A stretch of DNA of 64,000 nucleotides from Pisaster brevispinus (GCA_023634235.1 JAMKCF010000013.1:2666001-2730000), one strand, 5' to 3'; shown: positions 10,500 to 23,659, numbered from the stretch's first letter. The notes: generated by a model not told the origin, from the letters alone. Program-made: numbers and translations.

Positions 10500-13400
10500 C
10501 GAGCACCAAACGCCCTCTGGTTATACCACTGATCAAATCCAAAAACTTCTGCGCATCAACTCCAGATGAGCAATGCCTACATCTTGGGGAGATAGTCTGG
10601 GTGTTTTATCGGCACGGGTGGCGTTTGTCCCTAGATGCCTGATATCAAAATGGGATAATTGCATATATGGCCCGTATCTGTTATTAGACGAGACAGGTGC
10701 CGGTGTCATGTTCAAAAAAAATCTATTGCAAATTGACACCTGTTAATGAGGTCGATTCCCTCTTTTTTAGATTTTTGAAATTCAATTCCATTGCTAGAAA
10801 TAGGGACCGTTTGAGAAACCAGATCACGAGCTAGTCACTGGGGTAGAAATCAGATCAGCAAGCACTCCCTCCAATTTAAGACTTGTTAAAAAATGATAAC
10901 AATTAAAAAATCAATACAGGATTTGCAATTTAAAGTGCACATCGCTTTGGGGATGTTTAAGCTGTTTTCATCCCAATCAAGCTGTGTTTGTCTCCCATTG
11001 GTGTTAGTACTCGAGTTTCTTCAATGTTCCGGACTTTCAGTTTTGTTCGCCTGTCATCTTCATATAAAAGTTCATGCTCTGCCCATTCCTGTTTTTGTGG
11101 GCATGCGTCTATGGATAAAACCAAACACAATCAGTGTTTTGTCATCGTTTGGTATTGTAACTTCAAGTCAAGACTCAGTATTCAATTTCGTTTTACTTTG
11201 ACGAAGGAAAACAAAATCATCAAAATTGTTTGGCGATGCGTCTGCTGATATCCAGCCAGATCCAGAAAAACAAATTGTCCACTGTGTAGAGTTTCACTAA
11301 AACGGAATCTGTGTGGGGACTAATCGACAAATATATTCTATAGCGAAATTAAGTGTCATTCTTTTGTTTGTGTGTTTGTTTGTGTGGGGTTTTCTGCTAT
11401 AGGAGTGGGACTCTGCATTGTTTGACTCAACGAAAGAAAACATACAATAATTGAGTAGAGGTTCATCAACTCAAACACCTGTTTTCTAATCAAGCACACA
11501 CCTGCCTCTATTATCTAGATTATAACCTCCCTTTATGCACACGCGTATTGCTAGAACTATTATTGCAGCAGATGAAAGACCCTTTCCTTAATGAAGGGTG
11601 GCGTCACCTTCAGTTTGCCGAGTGTAATACCATCAGAGATTACATCCAACTCATCATACACTGCCAAAAGTAGTAAATTACGGTATCTTGCAATCCAGTT
11701 AGGATCCAAAGACGACGTCTAATTAGGCACGTGTTGGGGTAAACTGGTGGCCTCAGACGCCTTTCGTTATTTCCCTGTAAATATTCACTACGAGGTATAT
11801 ACCCCTAAAAGAGTGCAGCCTGTTCTTCGTGGTGATGTTATGCCAATGTGATGACAAGTGCGCATTATGCATTTACCGACACCTTGGGGGTAGTGCGTGC
11901 CTAAAGGCGACTGCAGCTGATCTTGGCTCTGATCAAGTGCAGGTATACCGCTGACGATGCGAGACCAATTTGAAGATAACTCAAGTGAACCATACTAATC
12001 AAGAGAAACTCATAATTCCAATTATGCATGCTATGGGGATGAACAATAGCAACCAGATATACAAGTTGAGCATCTGATATAAGCAGGCCTTTATCGTGGT
12101 GCAGCCATCTTGTTTTTACTCTCATTCAAATCAATGTAGCCCAAAACGAGGCTGGGAAGTTGACATTTAGTCAGAGCCCAATGAGGTGTGGTAAGAATCG
12201 GTATTCATAGTTTCTTTGCCCATTGGGAACATGACGAAGACCATGGCAATTAAGCACATAAAGACAGAAGAAACCTTCATAGGTCTACCAAAAGCTCTGC
12301 TCACCATGACAATAAGGTTGATGTTGATACCAAAGAATACCACAGAAAAGAAAAGATCATTGTGTTTTGTAATCCAATACTTCACTCGTCATCTTAGCAC
12401 CTGTTATAAAACACGAACTCAAGAAGACTCAAAGTTTTGCAAATTAGGAGGCCGTGTTTTATCATCAAGATACCCCATTATTTTTTTCTGCCGTAACGTG
12501 GATAGCTAGGCGCTAGCCGTAAACTGAAAGTCAATTGACCAACCACAGCGTGTGACGTGTCATACCAATCATGCAAACTGCCATTTCAGTTAAAAGGCAT
12601 CGATGCTTCAACCGTCAGGTTTTATGTGAGAGATGTAAATATTTGACAGAACACTGGTGTGTTGTTTTAAAAATATAAGACCACCTGCGTGTCCTAACAT
12701 TGCCCGTAGAAATGATTTGAATTTTTACAATGAAGTGGTTGCTTTCGACCGTGTTTAAATTTCCAAAGACTTTCTCTTGAAGAATAAGAAATCATTGATC
12801 AATTCTCTGTATACCGGTTTTTTCCCGATCAAACAAGACTCAAGAAATACTTCAAAAACGGCTGACGAAAAATCCAAAAACCATTTTGAGATATGGTGGA
12901 CACAATAATATGACACAGGTTTGTGTAAATTTGTCTGGATACACCCAAACCAAACAATGCACTATACGCCTATAGTGTCCGCCGTCTTTAAAAGGCTAAT
13001 TAGGATTTCTCCACGATACAAAAATACTACTTTCGGTGTAAAGTACGTCATCGAGGAAAGATGTATTTTCGTCAAGGCATTTTGAAGACAGACAGCATTG
13101 GTATACTCTGAGTCATTCAATCTCAATTACTTAAGACGGAGAGATATCATTTGCTGCAAGGGACGTGTACAGTTGTATTGGGCACCACATCAATTGAATC
13201 TATTTATCTATCAATTTGTTGATGATTTTCCATTCTGGCAGGCGTCGCAGTGCCTGTCGCTTACACGGGAAGCAGTAAAGTAGCATTGCCACCATCATTT
13301 TATTTTCTAGTAATAAACCACAGTTTAGGCTCGCTGGCATTCTGTTATAGGATTACTTTCTTAGGGCAATTGTATTTTATTTGTACGTGAAAAGGTTTTG

Positions 13401-13779
13401 TGGCATCCTGCTGTGTCACTCGAAATGAATAAATTATTGTCAATTTCAACCTTCTTTTCAATTTATAATGGTCAATCAAATTAACTTTAAAAAGGGTCGT
13501 TGTTTCGTCCAGCTCTTTAAAGTAGTAGAATATTGTTTTTTTACTGAATCGTAAAAGGGGTCTGGTAGTTGAAAGCCGCATCATATCACGTGTTTGTACT
13601 CGTTAAAAAAGTTAACGAGTCCCAAAAAAAATTACAAGTATTTTTTTGCTGTGCATTTAGCCCTCTTTTGTTGCCTAAAATTTTGTTTTGTAAAGTTTCG
13701 TAACTTGTTACCGTTTATTTTGCTTATACTAATGCTTGGTGTTTAGCTTTTTATGCACAGCGCCTTTGAGCAATTTCTT
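10500..13779. other. No confident gene; two weak minus-strand coding candidates
   Basis: Mostly unremarkable AT-rich DNA. Two minus-strand stretches look somewhat coding-like. One is 12168-12385, GPCR-like and listed separately. The other is 10957-11108, 50 codons open from an AG acceptor to TAA, with a charged tail containing 'LYEDDRRTKLKV'. Neither can be tied to a family with certainty. Confidence 0.4.
12168..12385 (-). pseudogene. Possible remnant of a seven-transmembrane receptor (TM1-TM2)
   Basis: The minus-strand frame reads a hydrophobic segment (FFSVVFFGININLIVMV), a short basic loop (SRAFGRPMK) and a second hydrophobic segment (SSVFMCLIAMVFVMFPMG). This is the order of TM1, first intracellular loop and TM2 in rhodopsin-type receptors, including a GxxxNxxVM-like TM1 motif. 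The usual LAxxD of TM2 is absent. No ATG starts the frame, stops lie on both sides, and about 100 bases downstream is another hydrophobic stretch (IWLLLFIPIACIIGIM) interrupted by TGA codons. AT-rich DNA can give this by chance. Confidence 0.22.
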
Positions 13780-13850
13780 GGATATATGGTGCTTTGAAAA
13801 TGCAGTTACTATTATTACTATTATTAATATTATTGCTTTTTGTTATGTAT
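13780..13850 (+). mobile_element. LINE/SINE 3'-tail fragment
   Basis: The motif 'cagcgcctttgagcaat...tatggtgctttgaaaatgcag' followed by 'ttactattattactattatta' has the form of a 3' tail of L2/CR1-type LINEs and their SINEs, which end in a trinucleotide repeat. Similar tails are at 42155-42225, 46490-46545 (minus) and 60240-60310 (minus). Confidence 0.55.
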
Positions 13851-14274
13851 ATAGCAAAACGCTAAAAAGGTTTGCCGCGGTCTTCCCCGAGATGCGTGTG
13901 GGAGGGGTCTGGTGGGGCGGGGCTCAGAGGAAAAAGTCTGCACATTGTTGCACAATACGTTCGTGCTAACGAGTGGTTTTCTTAGGCTCACTGTCCTGTC
14001 ACACATCCCATCCAAATGCAAGTAAACAAACGGTAACCTCAATTAAACACGTTTTACGATGTACACAACGGGAATCCACAAATCTCAACAGTACCGTGCG
14101 CAAGGAAAGGCATTGTGGGATAGTTCCAAGAAGAGGCTGAAGCAGGTGCTGTTCCCGGGCGCCGGCGCGTCGCATACTCTATTCACAAGGGGGTATATTC
14201 CACTGTAGATAACGTGGCACGCTTGTACATACCAAGTATCGATATCGATGTAAATTAGAACCAACGCTTCAAGT

Positions 14275-14753
14275 GGGGCTCCAAGGTCAAGTTGAGTTTT
14301 GTGACGCACTCATTTTCCAAAAGAAGTCCTTATGAAAGTGGGGGGGGGGGGAAACTTACCAGTCTCGAACCTCACGGTAAAAATGGTGACATACTCTTTC
14401 TTAGCGAACTTTAAAACGCAACGTGATTGAACATCGTAAACAATTGGTCTAGGCCCCTATACATTTAAAAGAGGAATTTTTTGTTCCAGTAAAAAAAAGA
14501 GGTCAATTTTTTTGTATTGAATATCATCAAAATTCAGGGATGAACTAAAACATACAAGACCATATAAATAAAGTGTGATCTCGTGGAACGTTTTTGGATT
14601 TTGACAAAAATTGCCTTCTTGAAGGGATACCAAACACAGTGGCTTTGTAAACCTATCGTAAGGTCGGAGACTTGTAATTTTGTTCATCTTCATAAGTACT
14701 CTATCTATTGGAAAATGAGTGGATTACAAAACTGAATTTTACCATGGAGCCCC
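14275..14753. mobile_element. About 490-bp long-inverted-repeat element, copy 1
   Basis: The left arm starts GGGGCTCCAAGGTCA and runs about 120 bp through 'tccttatgaaagtgggg' and 'aacctcacggtaaaaatgg'. The right arm is its inverted counterpart ending 'accatggagcccc'. The second copy, 51475-51965, shares arms and interior (for example the 'ttttggattttgacaaaaattg' block, inverted or direct). It is a non-autonomous DNA transposon. Confidence 0.75.
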
Positions 14754-16950
14754 TCTTTAAAATGCTAGATTAATGAAAAGTTCACGTGGAAGTTATTGGA
14801 AGCAATTTCAAGCCAACATGACTGTTCCTTCCTGACTGGCAGGCAGGGCTGTGTGTTCATTACGAGGTGAATAGACTTTAAATTAATGTTTAAAAAACAA
14901 ATTTGTGGTCAAAATGACAATCGTTTAATCGTAGCCAACCCATGTTACTCATTGTTTGCGGGAACGCGGACCGGTTTTTCTATTTCTTCCAAAAAGGTAA
15001 ACAGGTCTATTTTTCAATACGAAAAAGTAAACAGGTCTATTTTTCAATACGAAAAAGTAAACGGGTCTGTTTTTCGTCCTAAAAAAGTAACTAGGTCTCT
15101 TTTCATTTCTCTTATTAAGTGGACATTAAGTCTCAACAAGCAAAGACAAACGCATGTCTTATTTTGACGACCGATGTCGCATACCGTCGCGTGCCCGGGT
15201 GAAGGACGTAACGAAAGTGTGACCAGACATGGTCTATAAGCAAACAATTACTGTTCAAAATTATGTTTCAAGAAAACTGAGCGTGAAAGTTTCGTTTTTC
15301 TAACGTTTATGAGTCATCCAGGAATATTAAAGTTAAATACAGTATGGGAATGGAAACACAATTCTTTTAGTAACTCGAGCAACTACATAAAACGGTCACG
15401 CCCTATTGTATTTCAAAAGAGCCATTGCGACCTTCTGCTGGGGGCAACAGTTGCCCAGTGTGTGCACGGACAAAGATCGTACAGCCTTACGACCTGGCAC
15501 GCGACGAGAAGTATTCCCTCATTTCACAAACAAAATGAAAGAAGAAATAACAAAGTTTGACTTAAGTTCTACTCTGAACATAACTTAATTCTCTGAACCA
15601 GCGGTGAACATTTTTGTTTCATGTCCAGGGAATATATTTCTAGGGTTATTCTCAATTGCAATCAGCCATACATCCCAGACAATTTGATTTGCCAAACCCG
15701 TTGCGAGAACCAGCATATCGTGTTGAGTGATTGTAAAGGCACTGAACGCACGCGCCAGCCAATTGGGCCAAGCAATGTACCCTGCGGGACATCAAGTCAA
15801 TACCACGGTTTTGTTAGAGCCAGATATGCTTTTGAAAACTATATTGACATGGGTCTGATGTTACCGTCAACTACGTGTGGGATTACCAGACAGTTCAAAC
15901 AGTAAAGGGGAGCTTAGCACGTTTTCCAATCGAAAAAGCGTTTTTCGTTTTCCCTTTTCTATGTGAGAGACTTCAACATTGCATGCATGGGGAAAAGTGA
16001 ACATAAAAACAGTATTTGAATATCACTGTGTAGTTGCCATATACCATGGGATATATTTATTGTAGCCATGTAGCCATGTTTTCCACAAAAGGGCTTGCTG
16101 TTGGACTCCTACAGAAGAAATACCAACTTTTGAAGATTCCCATTAAGCCGTGGGACATTAAACATTTTTATGGCGAAGGTCCCAGTCGTCGTCTTCGATT
16201 TCATCACGCTCCAAGTGAACCCATTTCGTGAAAATCCATAAATACAAGATGCCCTTGAGCGTGGCTGGTAGCTCCTTGCCAGCCTCAGCACACCTCCAAA
16301 CACGGTGGAAGCAGGCGGCATTTTTTTCTCTTAACACCAGACTTACACTTCTAGCCTGGCGTATATTAATGAGCTCCACGCAATTGGAATTGGCGTCAAT
16401 ATCATCAACCAGAGAAAATATTCCCTGGCTTCAACCTGCGTAGCCTCTTCAGTCTTCTTGACCTGAACTAGCCAGGGGGAATCCGTCGATGATTAAGCCT
16501 TCCTTTTATCGATTCGTCCAGACCTTTATTTTCTTCATTATTTGGTTAAGGCCCCCTACGGCTAATCGTATAGGGGAACGGTTTCTGATAGTTTGGGAAT
16601 ACGGACAGGCATGTGTTTGAGACCATGTTGAGATTGGGACTGAAAAGGCATCTATCACAAAACCTTTGACATTTAGTGCATGCCTGAGAAGGTTTGCTTT
16701 CGAGTGAAACTGATTGTTAGTTAACAACATCATACCTTCTAAACTATAATAGTCAACATAGGATGTGGACACCGCAAGAAGTATTCCTGGCGTAGCCTTG
16801 ATCAAGGCGCGCCACCGATCGAAAAGTTTAGTCGCAATTTGCCCCACTCAGCTTTATGCAAAAAATCCAAGCACACCCCCGTGCTCGGTCCGTGGATCTA
16901 TACACTGTTAAACATGCACGTACCCGAGGCATGGTATTAGCATACATCAA
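14754..16950. other. No gene seen; contains a 30-bp tandem repeat
   Basis: Apart from the tandem repeat listed below, the sequence is AT-rich. A small inverted repeat (ccctggct...agccaggg, about 16424-16478) lies near the end. Open frames at 15621-15905 (plus) and 16506-16847 (minus) show no recognisable domain. Confidence 0.5.
14991..15110 (+). repeat. 30-bp tandem repeat, about 4 copies
   Basis: The unit 'aaaaagtaaacaggtctatt' + 'tttcaatacg' is 30 bp. The first two copies are nearly identical and the last two diverged (acgggtctg, ctaggtctc). Because 30 is a multiple of 3, the translated frame also repeats (VNRSIFQYEK), which explains the open frame there. Confidence 0.9.
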
Positions 16951-17541
16951 TATTGCTATCAATAAGTAAGGACTTTCCTTTGTCCCTCTAACTTATCACT
17001 CTCCATAGACTAAGCGCTTGAGCAAAATGTGAGGACACAAAAATACAAAGGATACCAATGTGAGGACAGCATTGTTCATTTTGTGTTTCGTTGTTCTGCT
17101 GTCCCCACTTCTGTAGTCATGTCATGATAAATGTATGTGTTCGTTACTCTGCCCAGTTGCGCATCCATGCAACACCGAGAGAAAAATGTGGTTCTTAGGG
17201 AAAACCAGAGGGAGTATATAGCTGCTGTGCCTCGTAGCTCAGTTGGTAGAGCATCTGCCCGGAGTGTCAGGGGTCTTGGGTTCAAATCCCAATGAGGACC
17301 ATTTGATTTTTCTCTCATCCCATGTATGATAAATGTATGTACATGCTTACATAAACCGTACGTGTGTAATGGTAATACCATAAGAGTGGGGACAGTAGAA
17401 CAAAGGAATACAAAAGGGACAATGCTGTCCTCACATTGGAATCCTTTGTATTTTTGTGTCCTCACATTTTTTCGTGCGCTAAGTCTATGGAGAGTGTTAA
17501 GTTAGAGGGACAAAGGAAAGTCCTCACGTAGATAGCAATAA
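16951..17541. mobile_element. 590-bp DNA transposon remnant with about 160-bp inverted repeats
   Basis: The left arm (16951-17120) and right arm (17370-17541) are inverted copies. Both start ATTGCTATC and then share 'aggactttcctttgtccctc', 'ctctccatagact', 'aatgtgaggacacaaaaata' and 'ctgtccccact'. The middle holds a tRNA-like SINE head (17228-17300). There is no transposase coding. It is a non-autonomous foldback-type element. Confidence 0.85.
17228..17300 (+). mobile_element. tRNA-like SINE head inside the 590-bp element
   Basis: A plus-strand A box (TAGCTCAGTTGGTAGAGCA) and B box (GGGTTCAAATCCC) are present, with partial acceptor-stem pairing (cctcgt/atgagg). The anticodon arm does not fold, so this is a tRNA-derived sequence and not a working tRNA. 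It probably inserted between the arms of the DNA element. Confidence 0.65.
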
Positions 17542-17622
17542 ATTTATATATGTACATAACAAGAATGTGCATGTACATACAGTACAGTTTGTGTGACTGG
17601 GTAGGGCTTACGTACACATTCG

Positions 17623-17758
17623 AACCAGGGACCTAAAACAAAAGAAGACAATAGGTCCCCGGTTGAGGAAAGGTTCCCAGTTGGGAATTGTGTACAACAC
17701 CAGTGGGAGCTGTTGCTAAAAACTAACAAAAGAGGGTCGACAGGAGGTCCCTGGTTGC
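17623..17758. repeat. Small inverted-repeat element
   Basis: The arms 'gaaccagggacct' and 'aggtccctggttgc' face each other about 110 bp apart, with a partial inner copy 'aggtccccggttg'. It resembles a short MITE. No second copy was seen. Confidence 0.45.
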
Positions 17759-20700
17759 GGGTGTTTACACGCTTTGTTAACACGCTTGTGGGTGCGACTG
17801 TCATCCTCTCCGTGAGTGGACTACCGCTGGGAAAAGGGATAGCGCAGGACAACCTTCACGATTGATCAAGGCTATTTCCAGTCCATTTGATGCTATCCCA
17901 TCATTCATAGCAGCTTCCGATGAGTGGATGCCTCCCAGATACAAATCAACATATTGTGTATAAGGGATACTCATTACAACACAAAGATTGACGAACAACC
18001 CTATATTATACTCTATTGATGTAGGCTTGAGTGTCTCAATCAATCCTATTAACCTTATTAACTACAAGTACATCGATCGTGAAACGCACACAATGACGCC
18101 ATTTTGTTATTCTATCTCTTAGTTGAAAACGATAATTACTTTTAGCTGAGCGGTGAAATATCGACAGGGACAAATTAAAGCGAATGTATACGATTCTGAC
18201 TTGGGGTGTGAATGTTACATCGCGATAAATAATGCCCTTCGTCTATGCTTGCGCCTTCTATACGACCTCGAAGGGGAACCGATTGCAATCTAATTACCTC
18301 CTTCGGGACCTTACAAGGAGTGTCCCGGTGCTTGCCAGAACTATCGCCACTGTCGTCGTCTTCTACAACGCGTTGCAATTGGAAACACATTTGACTGTTT
18401 TAACAAACATGTCGATTGACGTTTTAGATATGGCCACCATAAAAACAAATGTTAATCCCGGTTACGATGACGCCGTTTGCATTTTTAATAAGATCTTTAA
18501 AGACACCGGTTTTCGATGAGTGGTGCATTAAAATAGCCTTTCTAAAACTATGGCATAAATTTTAATGGTATATTTGTAAACTGTATTTCGTATCTCGCAG
18601 TGGAGTGTACTTAAGTCTCCCCTCCCCAACCCCCACCCTCTCTCCTCTTTCTCTGAGCTTCACGGTATATAGTTTGGGGCCTTTAACAATTGATACACGT
18701 AAAACATATTCTGAAATACGTTTGCTATTTCGGTGCTCGATCTAAAACCTTTCTGTTTTAAACTTCTCGTTCGGACGTGAGTGGAAAGACACAGAAAATA
18801 GTCGTAGACCCTAAAAGTGCAGGTAAAAATTATAGACGCTAAACATGTTTCATTATTCTGTAAATATCTGTATGCAATCCATGGTGTTCACTAATAACAG
18901 TGACAATAATGAGAAAGTATTACGTCACGCCAGTGTTTCAAAAAATAAGAAGAGTACCAATGAAAAGTTGTGGGAAGTTTTAGTTGCTGACGTCATCCAT
19001 TACCTCACCAGCGACATTAATAGCAAAGAGTTGTATACAGAATTGGCCTTCGGAGACTGAAGCACTGACTGCACCGATTCAAACTGCCACATGAGTAAGA
19101 AGGACACACACTGTTATTGTGTAAGAAAAAAAAACTTCTGCCACTAATCAATACCCACTACTCCCGCAACGCCTATACTTGTATACAACCCATCCTTTTC
19201 TACATTTCTCTTTGCCGGTCGGACGCTCCGAAGCATCGGTTCTCTCTCCTATTTCTGACACCTGTCGCATCGTGCGGCTGTCCTGCCGTGAAAAATGGAA
19301 ATACGAGCAGCTGTCGACCTCTGTCTGAAAGAACCGGATCGCGGCGTTAGGGACAATGAACTCTAAAATGTGCGAACTGTTCCGGAAATTTTGAGAGAAT
19401 TATGTTCCGGCTTTGCGAGAGTTTGTTTGAAATCTTACTGATTTATGATTGGTTGTGTTAATGTAAAGGTATCAACCCGGATCGTTAGATGGGGGTAGAA
19501 CACCTTGTCAATGAATTGATTGTCAAGCTTATTTGTTTGAGGGCTGAACGTTGAGGTGAACTCGTCCATCTCAATGTTATTGCTAAGCGACATTAAATCG
19601 ACAAGCAGAGAGGTTTTTGTTTTTCGAGTTTTCCCCCAACATGCTGAATTTCATCCCGTCGAAATATTGCCATCTTCGATATCTCTCTAGCGGGGTACTT
19701 TCCATTAATGGGACATTCGGCCGCGATAGATTGAGTCTCGGATGGTACGCAGTGTTGAAACTAAAAACCGCTCAGAGATGCGGTGCGTTTCGAGGCTTTC
19801 TCCTTGTGTTGGTTTAACACTTCGGAACAACCCTACCGTGGCTGCAAACCGCTCCACCGCTGGCAAAGAGACTTATCAGGAAGAGTAGAAACAATGTCGT
19901 CCTAAAAGTTTGCACGTCCACCGCTGCTTTTGATAAACCCAATTCCTTGGGCAATATCTTTGCAGTTGTCATCGTCTAAAGCATCCATGCGCTTGCACAA
20001 AAGAGTGTTTACTTAAAAAATGCTTTACACGAGGCAGTGATTCTTTGATAATGTTTGAACAAACCATTAGAGAGTTTGCTCGCAAGTAGAATCGTCTTTC
20101 ATGGTTTAGAAACAATTAATTGACACTGTTCCTGATCCTTATCATTGGTGGCGAACAGCAAAATACATTAAACGACGGCAGCTGACAGTAACTTACATTA
20201 TATTGACACACCATTCGATGGTTTGAAATGCTGTCAAACCATGATGTCTCTTATGAAAAAAAATACTGAGAGCTTTTGATTACATGAGCCGTTTAGAAAA
20301 CAGTGGACAATTCTACAAACAATTGCATTTGTAAATATGAGCCTTGTAAACCTTCTAATTTGTGCAACAAGGGCTTCAAGCTACAGAGAAACCAAAACGA
20401 GGCTAGAAAGGAAACTCTGTCTGGCCCTTTCTAACGTTTAATGGAACTGTATGTTGATAACTGAGATGGCGACGCCAATTGACAAAGCCCGCGAATGGTA
20501 CAAATTAGAGACAAGTTTGGTCTGTTAGTATTCCACTCAAACGGTTACATATCCATGGAGTTAATAGCCGTCATCCCACCAGTAAATTAAACGGGCTATA
20601 GTCAAGCTGTTTCTGTTGTAATAGCTCTTTGATTTGAAACATGACCGGGATAACTTTAACACCAACAGCAAGATTTGACACCCCACCCTCCTCTTAAAAT

Positions 20701-22921
20701 AAATTGTGCGAGGCTTGCAGGAAGTAGATGAGGGCTCGTCGCCTTTGCATCTCTTATAAAATGCCTCAAAATACAATAAAACCTCAAACACCTTCTGAAG
20801 CTAAATATATCTCAGAAAAATGTACGGTCCCATCTGAATTAAGTGAGGAGCATAAAGTCGAGTAGAGTGCCGTGTAAAGTGGCGATGCAGCTGCCCTAGT
20901 GATTGGTCAAGAACCATGCGATCACTTATTTCAGAAAATGACCTGGATAGTATAATGAATACTAAATAGTTGTCACATTTGTGCGTTAATGTTGACCAAG
21001 AGGCACAGCAGCTTAGATAGGCGTACTTTGGGTGGGACTTTTAACAACCTTTGAACAAATTTCTCTATTGTTAATGTCATCTCGAGTCATCGTGACGAGT
21101 TTAAAATCTAACGAGCTGATCTTCATTTTGTAAATGACCACGGGAGGAGAGATTTTCCTCTGGACAGCAGCTTCAATCAACATTTTAAAAAAAATGGCTT
21201 CCGACGGATCGGTAAGAGCTTCTCTTTAATCACTCTACTCACGTTGTCCGACCATTCATGCACTTTACGCCGGCTGTTTGGACCTAGTACCACGACACTC
21301 GTTGGATGACCGGAGTAATGCCGGATCAGCGCCGATCTGAGGACGGCCACTTAACGGGGGCGAAAGTTCGAGACCACGACAACGAGCTAGGCAAATCATA
21401 GGCCGTTTGTGGCGTCAAAGAAGTTCTTGAGTAATATTGTACAGTAAAAAAATATGATACTGATAGCTATTTATTACACGATGCTGATGTTGAAGTGTCT
21501 GACTTTGGAAGATTTCACGTACAACTTTGCAACTAGTTTAAAGACCACTTTAAAGTTTTAGAGTACATAAAGGCCATTCAACCCCACAGTGACGGGTAAC
21601 TCTGGTTCAACATCAAACCTTTTTTTTAGGTGTCTTTTGCTAATGGTGTCAAATGTTTTGTTTAATTTAATGATAGAGGGCGTTAATAACGGGTGTCTCT
21701 ACCAACAGCTTCTCGTGTGAAATGTTTGTGAGAACTCACGACGACACCTGTCTACAGGCGCAAGACGTGTCAGATACCCGTCTTGCTGACAGCATCTACA
21801 ATGATTGGCGGCTATTCGTTTGTTTAGGCGCGCCGGGAAAATCAGTTAACATCACCGCGAGCGACATTTTATCGTGTCATCCGAGGATGCCTGATTCCAG
21901 GCGGCCCAGAACCCATACAACTGGAGGAGGTGAGCAATCGATAGGCGGGACATCGATCCAAAACCATATCGAGTTGCAGTGGACAATGTCAGCGTTTTCG
22001 TCGCCGTTCAAAACTGATGTCAAATTATAAAAAGTAGCTGTCATGAGCAAAGTGTTAATCCAGACAAGAACAGTGTTAACTAATAACACCATGGCAATAA
22101 TTTTCTCATCACGTGACTGTACCGGACATCTGAATTTGTGTTTCTTCAGGCTGCTCTTTAAAAAGAAGTACATTTTTGTTAAATCGATGGAAAAATGATA
22201 GGTTTCAATCTAAAGGCTCGCTGGTGATGCAGTTAATACCAGTATCAATCTTCTAGTGAAATACTGTCAAAGTCGAGAATAGCCTAGCGTTTGAAGACAC
22301 CATTATTCACCGTTGCTTTGGCAATTGAAATAACCCCCACACACACGTACACAAAATCAATGACAAAACATAAGCCGATGACATTTTCATAGATTGGTTG
22401 TGTTTACCGAAATCCAGATGATGTGATTTAATTTACTCCTTTCAAAACATAACGATGTCCTTTCCCTATAAAGCGCCGTGCGTTAAAACGAATGCCTGAA
22501 CTTAGCATAGACATAACTGAAGTATGATTCAACAGTAAATTTCATCGGATTCAACGTCTGAATTACACGCGTGGAGAATAAAGCCTCGCTGTTAAATTAA
22601 CAACTGTACTTGGGGCAAGTCGAGTAGGAGTGCAGTCATAATATTAAGTTACTATGCGTTTTTATTGGCCTAAAGAAGATAGATAACAGTGAATTAATTG
22701 AAAAAAGCAAGTCGTGTACAACAAGCTATGATATTCTACTTATGTACGTAGCGGAAAGATATCAAATGATATCTGTGTGTTTAGAAAACCGTCAAAGGCC
22801 CCTTCTTCTACCCTTAGCTCCTCCTACGTATCCCCCCTCCCCCTTCACCTTCTCCCGGACACGATACGGTATGTCACTAATTAGTAGCTTTAGCACACCA
22901 ACCTGTAAAGTGCTGGCAAAG

Positions 22922-22926
22922 CCCCC

Positions 22927-22957
<31 letters not shown>

Positions 22958-22960
22958 ACT
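22922..22960 (+). repeat. C(22) homopolymer followed by (CA)n
   Basis: Twenty-two cytosines run straight into about eight CA units. It is the longest C/G tract of the window, and its length is probably unreliable in any assembly. Confidence 0.9.
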
Positions 22961-23659
22961 AATTCAACTCTCTAACCCCGGCCCCCTCCCCGGACACGGT
23001 ACGTCACTAATGAGAATCCCAAGCACACCGACCTATTTGAATGACGTGTCATTCCTCTTTCGTTTGCATCTATCGATTGTTTAAGGTATCATATTGCTGT
23101 TCCCTGCAGATAACCGCATGAATTTTTCATGGCGCACTCCTAACCGAATTTCAAGGGTGTGTACGCGGCGGCACGGCCCGGGACGCTTTGCGCGCACAGT
23201 ACGGCGCTGCGGTCATACCGGTACTTTACGGTGTCAAGGTATATCGGACAGCAAGCAATCCAAATAAATGGGTGCTTGGCAAATACGTTAAACCTAGCGT
23301 GGATGGGAGCTGTGTTTAGGTTTCGGATGAACTGGTTTGTACAAAACACTTTGCCGTGTTTTGCCGGAAAATGAAGACCTAACATTTACCTGGACGCAGT
23401 TTCCAATACCTTTATGCTAAAATCAGAGAGGGTGATCTGAATCACAGAGCTAAATCGCAATGCGTGGGGTAGATTTCTGGAAATACTCTCAGACACCTAA
23501 AACTTTACATAAATTAAATATGCACAGTTGTTCACATGTGTTGTGTAGTATCAGCATTATTCAGTATTCACCAGCTCTTTTCAGAGCATACGCTTTTAAA
23601 ATGTGACTGTGCACACACACAAACACGATGATGAAGGCCCTACCTGCAGTCTTAATCCC

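Larger units (their letters stand above)
17542..23659. other. No confident gene
   Basis: It contains a small inverted repeat at 17623-17758 (accagggacct / aggtccctggt), a 22-base C run with (CA)n at 22922-22960, and AT-rich filler. A minimal start-codon exon candidate (21194-21211, six codons then GTAAGA) and open frames at 18232-18519 (plus) and 21877-22173 (minus) have no family signature. Confidence 0.45.

Noticed and set aside
16420..16520. Adenylate-kinase-like motif (GLIIDGFPLASSGQ) on the minus strand
   Set aside because: The frame stops after a few codons and the sequence is part of a small inverted repeat (ccctggct...agccaggg), so the resemblance is likely chance.
16506..16847. Minus-strand 113-aa open frame
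   Set aside because: No recognisable domain, no splice context, and composition like the surroundings.
17228..17300. Functional tRNA gene
   Set aside because: A and B boxes are good but the anticodon stem does not pair and no sensible anticodon can be read; treated as a tRNA-derived SINE head. The same holds for 2076-2215, 41150-41215, 53275-53352 and 63688-63755.
18175..18530. Opposing open frames with membrane-like fragments
   Set aside because: Both strands are open, frames are broken by stops when read as membrane segments, and no splice junction joins them.
21877..22173. Minus-strand 98-aa open frame with hydrophobic segment
   Set aside because: Open frames of this length are expected by chance in about 60% AT sequence of this size. 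No acceptor/donor pair or family motif supports it.
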